A DNA stretch of 10,012 nt. Source: Actinomycetota bacterium. GTDB lineage: Bacteria; Actinomycetota; Humimicrobiia; Humimicrobiales; Humimicrobiaceae. A program made the position numbers and the translations under genes. The notes under the pieces were generated by a model. That model was not told where the DNA came from, did no database searches, and was given only the letters and a program-made list of their open reading frames with translations. Below, piece by piece: positions 1 through 6,363 of this stretch (position 1 is its first letter; the number at the start of each line of letters is the position of its first letter). The stretch is from NCBI GenBank assembly GCA_023475715.1, contig JAMCVO010000457.1, positions 1 to 10,012 of the forward strand, read 5' to 3'.

Positions 1-28
1 CTGAGCAACAAGCGCATCGCGAGGTGCG

Positions 29-730
29 GTGCTGGCGTTTGTATTTATTGCAACTAACTTTGGATTTCATAAGGCTTTCATCTTTTCAATTATTCCCGCT
101 GTTATCGGTATCCTAATTATATCTGCCGTTAAGGAGGACAAAGGCGGAAAAATTACAGATAAAAAGTTTACATTTAAAGGCATGAAGCTGGATGGCAAAC
201 TTAAACTTTACCTTGCAGCCATGTTTATCTTTAGTCTCGGTAACTCGTCGAACTTCTTTTTGCTTTTGAAAGCGAAGGAACGCGGTTTTTCAGTCTCGCA
301 AGTAATACTATTATACCTAATTTTCAATATTTCAGCGTCTATTCTTGCCATACCTTCCGGTAAATTATCCGATAAATTAGGAAGGAGCGTTATTTTGGTG
401 CCGGGATATATAATTTTTGGACTCGTATATATTGGTTTTGCTCTTTTAACGACAAAAATATCAATTGTTTTACTTTTTGTTGCTTATGGAGCTTATACTG
501 CTTTTATCAGTGGCGCAGAAAGAGCGTTTATAGCTGAAACCTCTCCTGCAGGTCTGAAGTGTACGGTACTTGGTCTTTATGGAATGTTGCAAGGCTTCGG
601 CCTGCTTCTGTCCTCAATTATTGCCGGTGTTATGTGGGATCATATCAGTTCCAATGCTCCATTCTGGTTTGGAGGTATCCTGGGTATTGTTTCGGCATTT
701 GCGATAGCAATTATATTGGGTAAAAAATAA
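29..730 (+). CDS. MFS transporter, C-terminal half (5'-truncated)
   Basis: This is the C-terminal half of a major facilitator superfamily secondary transporter in the cytoplasmic membrane. Counting from the GTG at 29, hydrophobic segments lie near residues 14-33, 58-80, 91-109, 121-140, 144-162, 178-202 and 210-230, matching TM6-TM12 of a 12-helix protein. A charged central loop (about residues 34-57) precedes TM7. The loop after TM8 has the MFS motif A repeat, SGKLSDKLGRS at 110-120. Family members run about 400 residues, so roughly 170 are missing. The GTG is only the first possible start in this frame and has no clear Shine-Dalgarno; an in-frame TGA lies at 2-4. The real gene therefore probably began outside the window or was broken there. 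The substrate cannot be told. The gene converges on the DUF1638 gene across 63 bp, where I see no convincing terminator hairpin. Confidence 0.8.
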   Translation: MLAFVFIATNFGFHKAFIFSIIPAVIGILIISAVKEDKGGKITDKKFTFKGMKLDGKLKLYLAAMFIFSLGNSSNFFLLLKAKERGFSVSQVILLYLIFNISASILAIPSGKLSDKLGRSVILVPGYIIFGLVYIGFALLTTKISIVLLFVAYGAYTAFISGAERAFIAETSPAGLKCTVLGLYGMLQGFGLLLSSIIAGVMWDHISSNAPFWFGGILGIVSAFAIAIILGKK

Positions 731-793
731 TATAATCGATATCATTCTGCAAAAATTTAGTTAAATCATCTATTTTACTTAATAGGAATTACA

Positions 794-1516
794 TCATATT
801 GGTTTGCAGTTTCTAAGGAACATTTCAAATGTTACTTTTTGACCAGGTCTGACAATAATAAAGTCCTTATCCCAATCGCCTTTTATAATTTTATTTAAAA
901 AGATTCCCGAGCTTCTTATCTCTTCAAACTTTAAATTAAGTTTATCCGCTTCTTTTATAGCTATTTGTCGCCACTTCTCTGGATTGTAATTCCCTGTATT
1001 TATAAAGACCATTCTCTTATAATTTTTCAACATCTCCTCTATGATCCATTTCCATTTCTTTTTTCCAAATTTCTCTTTTATCTCCAAAAAAACATTTCCT
1101 ATTATGTTTTCATCTGCTTCTCCAATATAACTCCTTGTAAGATAATAGGTCCCAGGTTCTTTTCTTAATTGTCTCTTATACTCCTCCACAGAGCCAAGTA
1201 GAATGGCGATACAATCATCACAATTCGGTATTACCATAACTGCATCTTTAGATATCAAACCTTCTATGCTTTTACCGCACAGACCAAAGCCTAGAAATAT
1301 AATATCAAAATCTCTAGAAGCATTAATTCCTTCCTGAATTTTTTCCCTTAACTCATTGCTGCACTCATGAAGTTTTCTTTCTATGCTTGACACCACCCAG
1401 CTGTCAGGTATTTTATCTTTAACCTCATCAAGAATAACCTCACATGAAATAAATTTTACTTTTTTCCCATCACAACTTATCTTTTCTATATCAAAAACAC
1501 CCTCTTTCGGAGATAT
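794..1516 (-). CDS. DUF1638 family protein, non-canonical or damaged start
   Basis: This is a DUF1638-family protein of unknown biochemical function, last gene of the methyltransferase operon. The first ATG/GTG/TTG in frame is a GTG at 1396, but that cuts off a conserved-looking N-terminus: upstream the frame encodes KFISCEVILDEV, typical of how these proteins begin, and stays open to a TGA at 1534-1532. A strong GGAGG (1528-1524) sits 7 nt before an in-frame ATA (1516-1514), used here as provisional start, giving 240 residues. Alternatively, an ATG at 1470 would join the frame if the A-run at 1465-1460 had one more base, giving a start MGKKVKFISCEV. With the ATA start, cysteines lie at 15, 25 (SCEV), 80 (GFGLCGK), 99 and 102 (NCDDC); the GLCG and CDDC cysteines suggest a metal or cofactor site (inference). 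Family call is firm; start is unresolved. Confidence 0.75.
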   Translation of the reverse strand: MSPKEGVFDIEKISCDGKKVKFISCEVILDEVKDKIPDSWVVSSIERKLHECSNELREKIQEGINASRDFDIIFLGFGLCGKSIEGLISKDAVMVIPNCDDCIAILLGSVEEYKRQLRKEPGTYYLTRSYIGEADENIIGNVFLEIKEKFGKKKWKWIIEEMLKNYKRMVFINTGNYNPEKWRQIAIKEADKLNLKFEEIRSSGIFLNKIIKGDWDKDFIIVRPGQKVTFEMFLRNCKPI

Positions 1517-1523
1517 TTTATAT

Positions 1524-1528
1524 CCTCC
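1524..1528 (-). promoter_or_regulatory. Shine-Dalgarno site for the DUF1638 gene
   Basis: GGAGG on the minus strand lies in the 50-nt gap after the UroD-family gene, 7 nt upstream of an in-frame ATA. No ATG, GTG or TTG in the DUF1638 frame lies within usable distance. This site is the main reason for placing the start near 1516 rather than at the internal GTG at 1396. Confidence 0.6.
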
Positions 1529-1566
1529 ACATCAGGAAATGAAAGGTACCGGCTTTTTATCTGACT

Positions 1567-3006
1567 TTATACTTTGTATTCTTTTGCAGAATTAATCATT
1601 GCCAGAACGTTCTCTTCCTGGGCTTCGTCGATTTGACAACCATTGGACAGGATAAAATTACCATCCTTAGCACATGTTTCTAAAAGATCTTTACAGTAAG
1701 TTGTCATTTGATCAGAAGTTCCCGTGGCCATGAGAGAAGCAGGAACATTACCCATGATAGTGCAGACATTGCCAAGTATCTTTTTTGCCTGTTTCATATC
1801 GGTTTGGTCAAAATACCAGATGCAATCTCCTTTAGGAAAATCTGCGATTACCTCAAGTCGTTTATTGTAACTTCCCTCAGCAAATGGTACAGGAACCAAA
1901 CCATCTTTCACTAAACTAAGCATAACCTTTTTCAGTGAGGGCCAGTAAAACTTTTTATATTGCTCAGTTGACATGAAGCAATCAGATCCTTTGTGTAGTG
2001 GAATAAAAACAAAAGGACTGGAACCAAATTCGAATAAAGGATTTTCTATTATAATTGAGGCGAACAGGTCACATGCCTCTATCAATTCTTCTGGATGACG
2101 GTAGATATCCGTCATTATACCCTGTGTACTTCGCAACAGATCGCTTAATGCATCAAAAGGTGCAGGAATTCCCGATCCATAGAACTGGGGAAATCCCTGT
2201 ATTTCCGGACCTCTTAATATAGCTACTTGAGCAGGGGCTATAGATAGGATTAGCTCTGCTGCCTTTTTGATTGTTTGCAAGTTTTTCTGGAGTTGCGGTA
2301 AAGCGAAGGACATAAAGAATACAGGAGAGCCAGAATAAAAGTCAACAAAATTAGGCATCATTTCCATAGAATCAAGAGCTTTGAACATTCGCGGTACAAC
2401 TTTACGCATCATACAGTCTGATGGATTTCTTAGAAGGTGTCCATATTCATCTGCTTTCATAAATTCTTCCTCAACATACTGGTAGGGTAATTCCTCTGAA
2501 AGTTCTCCGCCGGGCCATTTCATTACCTTGCAATCTAAAAGTTCCAAAGCTTTTCCCGAGTTTAATAAAGCAAAGTAGCTGCTGTCGGGTTCAAAATCTA
2601 AAAAAAACTGGATATGAGCCGATGCAGCTTCTTTCCATTTTTTGTAAAATATTGCTTTCGGATTTAATCCAACACGCCGCAGTGAATATAATCCTAAAAA
2701 AGGATGCATCGGTATCCTCTTAGGATTTTTTTCAAGGTCAAAAGCATCTCTGAACAGGCTTGCACGTTCTTTATATGAAACTTCAGCTTCATTGCTGATA
2801 AATTTTGTTCCAGCACCACTGATCCAATTATCAAAACGGAGGTCTCTTCTTTCCTTTGGAGTCAGTTCATCCCAATTGTCTGGTTTTACAAAGAGAGGCT
2901 TAGGCATTGGCATCTTTACCTTAAGTTTCAGCATGAGTTTTATCAGCCATGGAGGGTATATGGGAGGTATTCCTTTTATTGTTTTCATTTTTACTTTTTC
3001 ACTCAT
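1567..3006 (-). CDS. UroD-fold corrinoid-dependent methyltransferase (methyltransferase I, O-demethylase type)
   Basis: This 479-residue protein belongs to the uroporphyrinogen decarboxylase superfamily, in the branch working as cytoplasmic corrinoid methyltransferases rather than in heme synthesis. By family and context it should demethylate a substrate (for example a methoxylated aromatic) and methylate the partner corrinoid protein. The N-terminal ~100 residues form an extension with LTPKERRDLRFDNW (48-61), which I associate with this long subgroup; the barrel follows. Visible motifs are PLHKGSD (336-342), AEGSYNKRLE (376-385), WYFDQTDM (397-404), GNVCTIMGN (412-420) and SNGCQIDEA (454-462). 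The HxC zinc motif of MtaA/MtbA is absent. E377, C415, C457 and H338 are candidate metal or catalytic residues (inference). The start is well supported: AGGAGG at 3017-3012 overlaps the TAG stop of the upstream corrinoid gene, implying translational coupling. True heme UroD is unlikely given length and neighbours. Substrate is unknown. Confidence 0.88.
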   Translation of the reverse strand: MSEKVKMKTIKGIPPIYPPWLIKLMLKLKVKMPMPKPLFVKPDNWDELTPKERRDLRFDNWISGAGTKFISNEAEVSYKERASLFRDAFDLEKNPKRIPMHPFLGLYSLRRVGLNPKAIFYKKWKEAASAHIQFFLDFEPDSSYFALLNSGKALELLDCKVMKWPGGELSEELPYQYVEEEFMKADEYGHLLRNPSDCMMRKVVPRMFKALDSMEMMPNFVDFYSGSPVFFMSFALPQLQKNLQTIKKAAELILSIAPAQVAILRGPEIQGFPQFYGSGIPAPFDALSDLLRSTQGIMTDIYRHPEELIEACDLFASIIIENPLFEFGSSPFVFIPLHKGSDCFMSTEQYKKFYWPSLKKVMLSLVKDGLVPVPFAEGSYNKRLEVIADFPKGDCIWYFDQTDMKQAKKILGNVCTIMGNVPASLMATGTSDQMTTYCKDLLETCAKDGNFILSNGCQIDEAQEENVLAMINSAKEYKV

Positions 3007-3015
3007 CTTATCCTC

Positions 3016-3639
3016 CTATATCCATTCTTTAGCTAATTTAATGGCTGTAATAGCATCTCTTCCAAAAGCTGTAGCTCCTGTGTAATTGCAAACATTTTCA
3101 TCGATTTGTCCTCCACCAATCATCACTTTAACTTTATCCAAACCGGCTTTTTTCAATGCCTGGACAGTTTCCTTCATCGGATCATAGGCCATAGTGAGAA
3201 ATCCGCTCAATCCTACAATTGTTGCTCCTGTTTCTTTTACAGCTTCCACAAATTTCGCAGATGGAACATCTACACCTAAATCCATCACTTCAAAACCATT
3301 GATATCAAGCATAAAGACCACAATATTTTTGGCAATGTCATGAATATCGCCCTCAACTGTTCCAAAAATAATCTTTCCTAATTTTTTAGATGTCTCTGAT
3401 TGACTATTTAGTAATGGCTTTACCTTCTCAGAGATTTGCGCAAGCATATTCCCAGCCAGTATAAGCTCCGGTATAAAGTATTCACCGGTTTCGAACTTCT
3501 GACCGATTATGTCCATAGCCTTACGGCATGCCTCCAATATCTTTTGCGGGTTCATGTTATTGGAAATTAATTGATCGGTGATTTTCATTGCTTCATCTTC
3601 CCGCATTTCAATGATGGCATCTACCAGTTGTTGTGACAT
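3016..3639 (-). CDS. Corrinoid (B12-binding) methyl carrier protein, operon copy
   Basis: This 207-residue corrinoid protein is the cytoplasmic methyl carrier between the two methyltransferases of the operon. An N-terminal four-helix cap (about 1-85) is followed by a Rossmann-like B12-binding domain (88-207). The cobalt-ligand region reads EGDIHDIAKNI at 96-106: D98 and the axial H100 are present, but the Gly of DxHxxG is Ala at 103 (codon GCC), whereas the paralog at 5510-6238 has Gly. Other pocket motifs are GLSGFLT (143-149) and the glycine-rich GGG (175-177). Length and domain order match MtvC/MtaC-type carriers. The start is supported by AAAGGAGA at 3652-3645. The stop codon overlaps the Shine-Dalgarno of the UroD-fold gene, so carrier and methyltransferase I should be made together. 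Binding of base-off cobalamin through H100 is expected from the family; the effect of A103 is unknown. Confidence 0.93.
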   Translation of the reverse strand: MSQQLVDAIIEMREDEAMKITDQLISNNMNPQKILEACRKAMDIIGQKFETGEYFIPELILAGNMLAQISEKVKPLLNSQSETSKKLGKIIFGTVEGDIHDIAKNIVVFMLDINGFEVMDLGVDVPSAKFVEAVKETGATIVGLSGFLTMAYDPMKETVQALKKAGLDKVKVMIGGGQIDENVCNYTGATAFGRDAITAIKLAKEWI

Positions 3640-3661
3640 ATTGCTCTCCTTTCAAGCAGCA

Positions 3662-3694
3662 GGTACCTTTAAGCCATAAATATCTAAAGGAACC
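3662..3694 (-). other. Intercistronic stem-loop between methyltransferase II and corrinoid genes
   Basis: Inverted repeat GGTACCTTTA (3662-3671) and TAAAGGAACC (3685-3694) pair over 10 bp with one mismatch around a 13-nt loop. It lies in the 61-nt gap between the pterin-fold gene and the corrinoid gene. No U-run follows in the direction of transcription, so it is not a standard intrinsic terminator. It could protect or process the mRNA and make expression of the two parts differ (inference). Confidence 0.4.
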
Positions 3695-3700
3695 AAAATA

Positions 3701-4522
3701 TTATTTTAGTTTTATTTCTATATTATCTTTTGAAAATAATCCGGAACGGTAAGCCCTGATAAAATTCAAACTATAGCGGTCGTAACCTAAGACAAGCTCT
3801 GCAGATAATAATGCCGCTTTCATCTCTTGATCTGTAGGATCAAGTATCACACAATCCAGTCCTGCTTGTAATGCCAGTATAAGAAAAGCCCCGTTGATAT
3901 ATGATCGAGCAGGTAAACCGAAGGAGATATTACTCAAGCCAGCAGTGAAATGTACGTCTGGATATAGTTTGCGTATTGCTCTTATAGTATCAAGAAAAAT
4001 TTGTCCGCTCTGGATATTTGTACTTATAGCCATTACCAGTGGATCTATATATACCTGATCATCAGAAATACCTGAATCTCTTGTGGTTTGTATTATTTTT
4101 TGAATAATATCTATTCTTGCTTCTATTGTTTCCGGGATTTTTTTACCATTCATAGCCAGTGCAATTACAGGACAATCATATTTAGTAACTAGAGGGAGGA
4201 TTTTCCCCAGTCTGTATGGTTCCCCGCTAATTGAGTTTATCATTGGAGTTCTTTTAACAGTCTCTAGTGCAGCTTCTAGTGCTTTAGGATTGGCACTGTC
4301 TAAGCAAATAGGTGCGTCTACTTTTGATTGGATCTTTTCAATAAGCCACAAAAGATCTTTAGGTTCCTCTTTAGGATTTGTTCCGGCATTTACATCAAGC
4401 CAGGTAGAACCAGCATCAACTTGTTTTTGTGCTAGACTAATAATAAAATCCGAATCTCGTTCCTGGATAGCTCTTGCAACTCTTGGTCGAGTTCCATTTA
4501 TTTTTTCACCAATAATTTTCAT
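3701..4522 (-). CDS. Methyltetrahydrofolate:corrinoid methyltransferase (pterin-binding, methyltransferase II)
   Basis: This 273-residue cytoplasmic enzyme has the dihydropteroate-synthase-like TIM barrel of AcsE/MtvA/MtrH-type methyltransferases. By family it moves the methyl group between the corrinoid protein and tetrahydrofolate, linking substrate demethylation to the Wood-Ljungdahl methyl branch. Pterin-binding residues known from Moorella AcsE are at nearly the same numbers: LDVNAGT (42-48), D75 in CLDSAN, N96 in NSISGEP, D160 in the DPLV segment, and N198 in GLSNISFGLP. The protein spans the whole family length. It is the first gene of the minus-strand operon. The ATG at 4522 is the natural start because GEKINGT follows directly as in the family, though its Shine-Dalgarno is weak (AAGAG about 8 nt upstream). 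A dihydropteroate synthase role is unlikely given the GLSN motif and the corrinoid and UroD-fold partners. Confidence 0.92.
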   Translation of the reverse strand: MKIIGEKINGTRPRVARAIQERDSDFIISLAQKQVDAGSTWLDVNAGTNPKEEPKDLLWLIEKIQSKVDAPICLDSANPKALEAALETVKRTPMINSISGEPYRLGKILPLVTKYDCPVIALAMNGKKIPETIEARIDIIQKIIQTTRDSGISDDQVYIDPLVMAISTNIQSGQIFLDTIRAIRKLYPDVHFTAGLSNISFGLPARSYINGAFLILALQAGLDCVILDPTDQEMKAALLSAELVLGYDRYSLNFIRAYRSGLFSKDNIEIKLK

Positions 4523-4571
4523 TCAAATTACTCTTAAAGAATTTAAATAAATATATATTGTGTTATAATGA

Positions 4572-4595
4572 CCCTAATTATATAGTTATATAGGG
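4572..4595. promoter_or_regulatory. Imperfect palindrome over the operon promoter (candidate operator)
   Basis: CCCTA at 4572-4576 mirrors TAGGG at 4591-4595, with further matches two bases inward (TA/TA at positions 8-9 of each arm). The 24-bp element covers the -10 hexamer and most of the spacer of the minus-strand promoter. A repressor bound here would block polymerase. Assignment to the adjacent GntR protein is inference. Confidence 0.35.
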
Positions 4596-4605
4596 AAGTT
4601 GTCAA
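4577..4605 (-). promoter_or_regulatory. Consensus sigma-70-type promoter of the methyltransferase operon
   Basis: On the minus strand a perfect -35 TTGACA (4605-4600) and a perfect -10 TATAAT (4582-4577) are separated by exactly 17 bp. This predicts transcription starting near 4570, about 48 nt before the start codon at 4522. A promoter this close to consensus for a catabolic operon implies control by repression rather than activation. Confidence 0.85.
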
Positions 4606-4616
4606 GTACATTAAGC

Positions 4617-4673
4617 AGTTTTAAGTAAAGTAGTATATTTTTATTGAGTAGTTTTTAATAAAGTTGTATATTT
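4617..4673. repeat. 24-nt imperfect direct repeat, 33-bp period (candidate regulator binding sites)
   Basis: The copies at 4617-4640 and 4650-4673 match at 21 of 24 positions; the best conserved core is AAAGTnGTATATTT (4627-4640 and 4660-4673). The 33-bp period is close to three helical turns, so bound proteins would sit on the same DNA face. Copy 2 covers the spacer and -10 of the plus-strand promoter; copy 1 lies between the two -35 elements. This placement suits autoregulation by the GntR protein, which is inferred. Confidence 0.55.
4644..4672 (+). promoter_or_regulatory. Putative promoter of the gntR-corrinoid operon
   Basis: TTGAGT (4644-4649) and TATATT (4667-4672) are separated by 17 bp, each close to the sigma-70 consensus. 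Transcription would start around 4679, leaving a leader of about 40 nt before the regulator's ATG. The -10 lies inside copy 2 of the direct repeat. Confidence 0.5.
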
Positions 4674-4719
4674 GTGGGGGTTTTAGTATCAATTTTATAA
4701 GTTTCAGTTTCCATGAATT

Positions 4720-5517
4720 ATGTTTCAAAATATTATGGAAAGAAAAAATAAAAAAAATAATATCTCTTCAATCGTAAGTATTAAAAAAACTATTAATAGA
4801 GATTCTTATGAACCTGCATTTGTTCAACTTGCAAATATCCTAAGGAGTCAGATAGTGTCAGGTGTCTTCAGTCCTGCAAATCAATTACCTTCTGAAGCAA
4901 TGTTATGTAAGAGTTATCAGATAAGTCCAATGACAGTAAGAAGAGCTATTAATTTATTGGTAGATCTGGATATTGTGATTACTTCAAAGGGTAGAGGAAC
5001 CTTTGTTAAACCCTTAAAAATCAGCGGAGCTTCATTTCACCTTAGTGACTTACAAAACCTATTAGACAATGAAGCCATGACTGTGAAGTTATTAGAGGTC
5101 CGAATTATTTCAACGGATCCTTATACTGCAGAGAGATTAAAAATAGACAAAGAAGAAAAGACGATCTTCATAAAGAGTCTTCTTACTATCAATAATACAC
5201 CTGTATTTTATCATCGCGAATTCCTGGTGTACGATCCAACCCGTCCCATAGTTGAAGCAGAAATAGATGTAACTTCTTTACAAGGATTATTTAACGGATC
5301 CGGAAACACAATCATCAAGTGGGGTGAATTGCAGGTAAAGCCTGTACTCTTAAAGCAGGAAGAAGCAGATATCCTAAAACTGCCTTTGCCGGGAGTTGCT
5401 TTTTCATTGCAGCATCTTTTTTATGATTTTAATGATAAGCCCATTAGCTGGGGATGGTTCATCTGTAATACAGATTATTTACAATTCATTACAAAAGTAG
5501 GTATAAGCAATGAGTAA
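4720..5517 (+). CDS. GntR-family transcriptional regulator, HutC/UTRA type
   Basis: This is a cytoplasmic DNA-binding regulator. Residues 30-97 form a GntR winged helix-turn-helix, with LPSEAMLCKSYQISPMTVRRAINLL around 56-80 (signature LPSE, recognition helix MTVRRA) and the wing GRGTFV at 91-96. Residues from about 105 to 260 fit a UTRA effector domain, including YHREFLVYD near 164-172 and the HLFYDFNDKPISW stretch near 232-244. Length (265) is slightly above the usual ~240 because of a Lys/Asn-rich N-terminal tail. ATG at 4720 or at 4735 is possible; neither has a Shine-Dalgarno. It is transcribed divergently from the methyltransferase operon, and its stop overlaps the next gene by 8 nt. 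It most likely represses the operon and itself through sites in 4523-4719 (inference). The ligand is unknown; HutC relatives sense small metabolites. Confidence 0.9.
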   Translation: MFQNIMERKNKKNNISSIVSIKKTINRDSYEPAFVQLANILRSQIVSGVFSPANQLPSEAMLCKSYQISPMTVRRAINLLVDLDIVITSKGRGTFVKPLKISGASFHLSDLQNLLDNEAMTVKLLEVRIISTDPYTAERLKIDKEEKTIFIKSLLTINNTPVFYHREFLVYDPTRPIVEAEIDVTSLQGLFNGSGNTIIKWGELQVKPVLLKQEEADILKLPLPGVAFSLQHLFYDFNDKPISWGWFICNTDYLQFITKVGISNE

Positions 5518-6238
5518 GGATTCCCGTTTAACCAATGACAAGGATAATACGAGATCCGGTAATTTGGGAGGATTATTGGATAAAAAGAATGACAATCCTG
5601 CAGATCTGACAAACCTTGTAGCAAATTTACGCGAGACTGAAACACTGCAGCTAGTAGAGCAACGTTTAACTATGGGTGATAATCCCTTAATCATTGTTGA
5701 AGAATGCCAGGAGGGGATGCGCCAGGTTGGCGAATATTTCGAGAAAGGCAAATATTACCTTTCAGGACTTATTATGGCAGGTGAAATCTTTCGTGAAGTG
5801 ATGGAACTTACTCAACCAGTAATAAAGACCAGGATAACCGGAAAAGATTCAGGTAAAATTCTATTGGGAACAGTGGCCGGTGACATCCATGATATTGGTA
5901 AAAATATTCAGTCTATGTTACTAAGTTGTTATGGATTCACTGTTCTTGATTTGGGAGTAGATGTACCACCTTATAAATTCCTTGACCATATTATAAATAA
6001 TAAGCCTGATATTGTTGGACTTTCCGGTCTGCTAACAAGCTCTTTTGAAGCAATGCGGGAGACAGTTATTACTATCCGGCAAGTGAAAAATAAAATTACT
6101 GAAAAGCTCCCAATCATTATCGGTGGTGGGCTTCTGAATGAACAGGTATTACAATATACGGGTGCCGATTATTTTATTACCAATGCAATGAAAGGTGTCC
6201 GTTTATGCCAGCGTCTCAGAAAAGCAAGCAATAACTGA
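5510..6238 (+). CDS. Second corrinoid (B12-binding) protein, coupled to the GntR regulator
   Basis: This 242-residue paralog of the operon's carrier has a polar, charged N-terminal extension (1-35), a helical cap (about 36-112) and a B12-binding domain (116-242). It has canonical AGDIHDIGKNI at 123-133 (D125, H127, G130), GLSGLLT (170-176) and GGG (205-207), so base-off corrinoid binding is expected. Its ATG lies within the end of the regulator gene (ATGAGTAA at 5510-5517), implying translational coupling. An alternative internal TTG start at 5576 follows GGGAGG (5566-5571) by only 4 nt and would remove the first 22 residues. It may be a methyl carrier for another methyltransferase, a spare carrier for the divergent operon, or a corrinoid sensor acting with the regulator. 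The last is my inference from gene order; the carrier role is the conservative reading. Confidence 0.9.
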   Translation: MSKDSRLTNDKDNTRSGNLGGLLDKKNDNPADLTNLVANLRETETLQLVEQRLTMGDNPLIIVEECQEGMRQVGEYFEKGKYYLSGLIMAGEIFREVMELTQPVIKTRITGKDSGKILLGTVAGDIHDIGKNIQSMLLSCYGFTVLDLGVDVPPYKFLDHIINNKPDIVGLSGLLTSSFEAMRETVITIRQVKNKITEKLPIIIGGGLLNEQVLQYTGADYFITNAMKGVRLCQRLRKASNN

Positions 6239-6363
6239 ACCTGCATTTCTAAATTCTCAATAATCATATATAATATTTTAAAGATAATCCTGAGTAATTT
6301 ATTTATTGTAATTTAATTTATTTACATATTTTAAATTATTAATTAATGCTTGGCTAAAATTTA
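6239..6363. other. AT-rich spacer before the repeat-protein gene
   Basis: The 125-bp gap is very AT-rich. I see no convincing intrinsic terminator for the preceding gene. TTTACA at 6321-6326 with TAATGC 17 bp further on is a weak promoter candidate for the repeat-protein gene, whose ATG has no recognisable Shine-Dalgarno. Confidence 0.25.

Noticed and set aside
965..1595. Plus-strand open frames opposite the DUF1638 gene
   Set aside because: The minus strand carries a family-matching protein across the whole stretch; the plus frames are low-complexity Phe/Leu/Ser-rich shadows.
1567..3006. True uroporphyrinogen decarboxylase of heme synthesis
   Set aside because: The protein is about 130 residues longer than HemE, has the EGxxxxRLE and C-terminal Cys motifs of methyltransferase relatives, and sits with a corrinoid carrier and pterin-fold methyltransferase.
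794..3006. Pyrrolysine or selenocysteine readthrough of in-frame stops
   Set aside because: The only in-frame TGA near a coding frame (1534-1532) precedes the Shine-Dalgarno of the DUF1638 gene; there is no MttB-like gene or SECIS-like structure.
4523..4719. Cobalamin riboswitch upstream of the operon
   Set aside because: The leader from the predicted transcription start is only about 48 nt and AT-rich, too short for the aptamer, and no B12-box-like sequence is visible.
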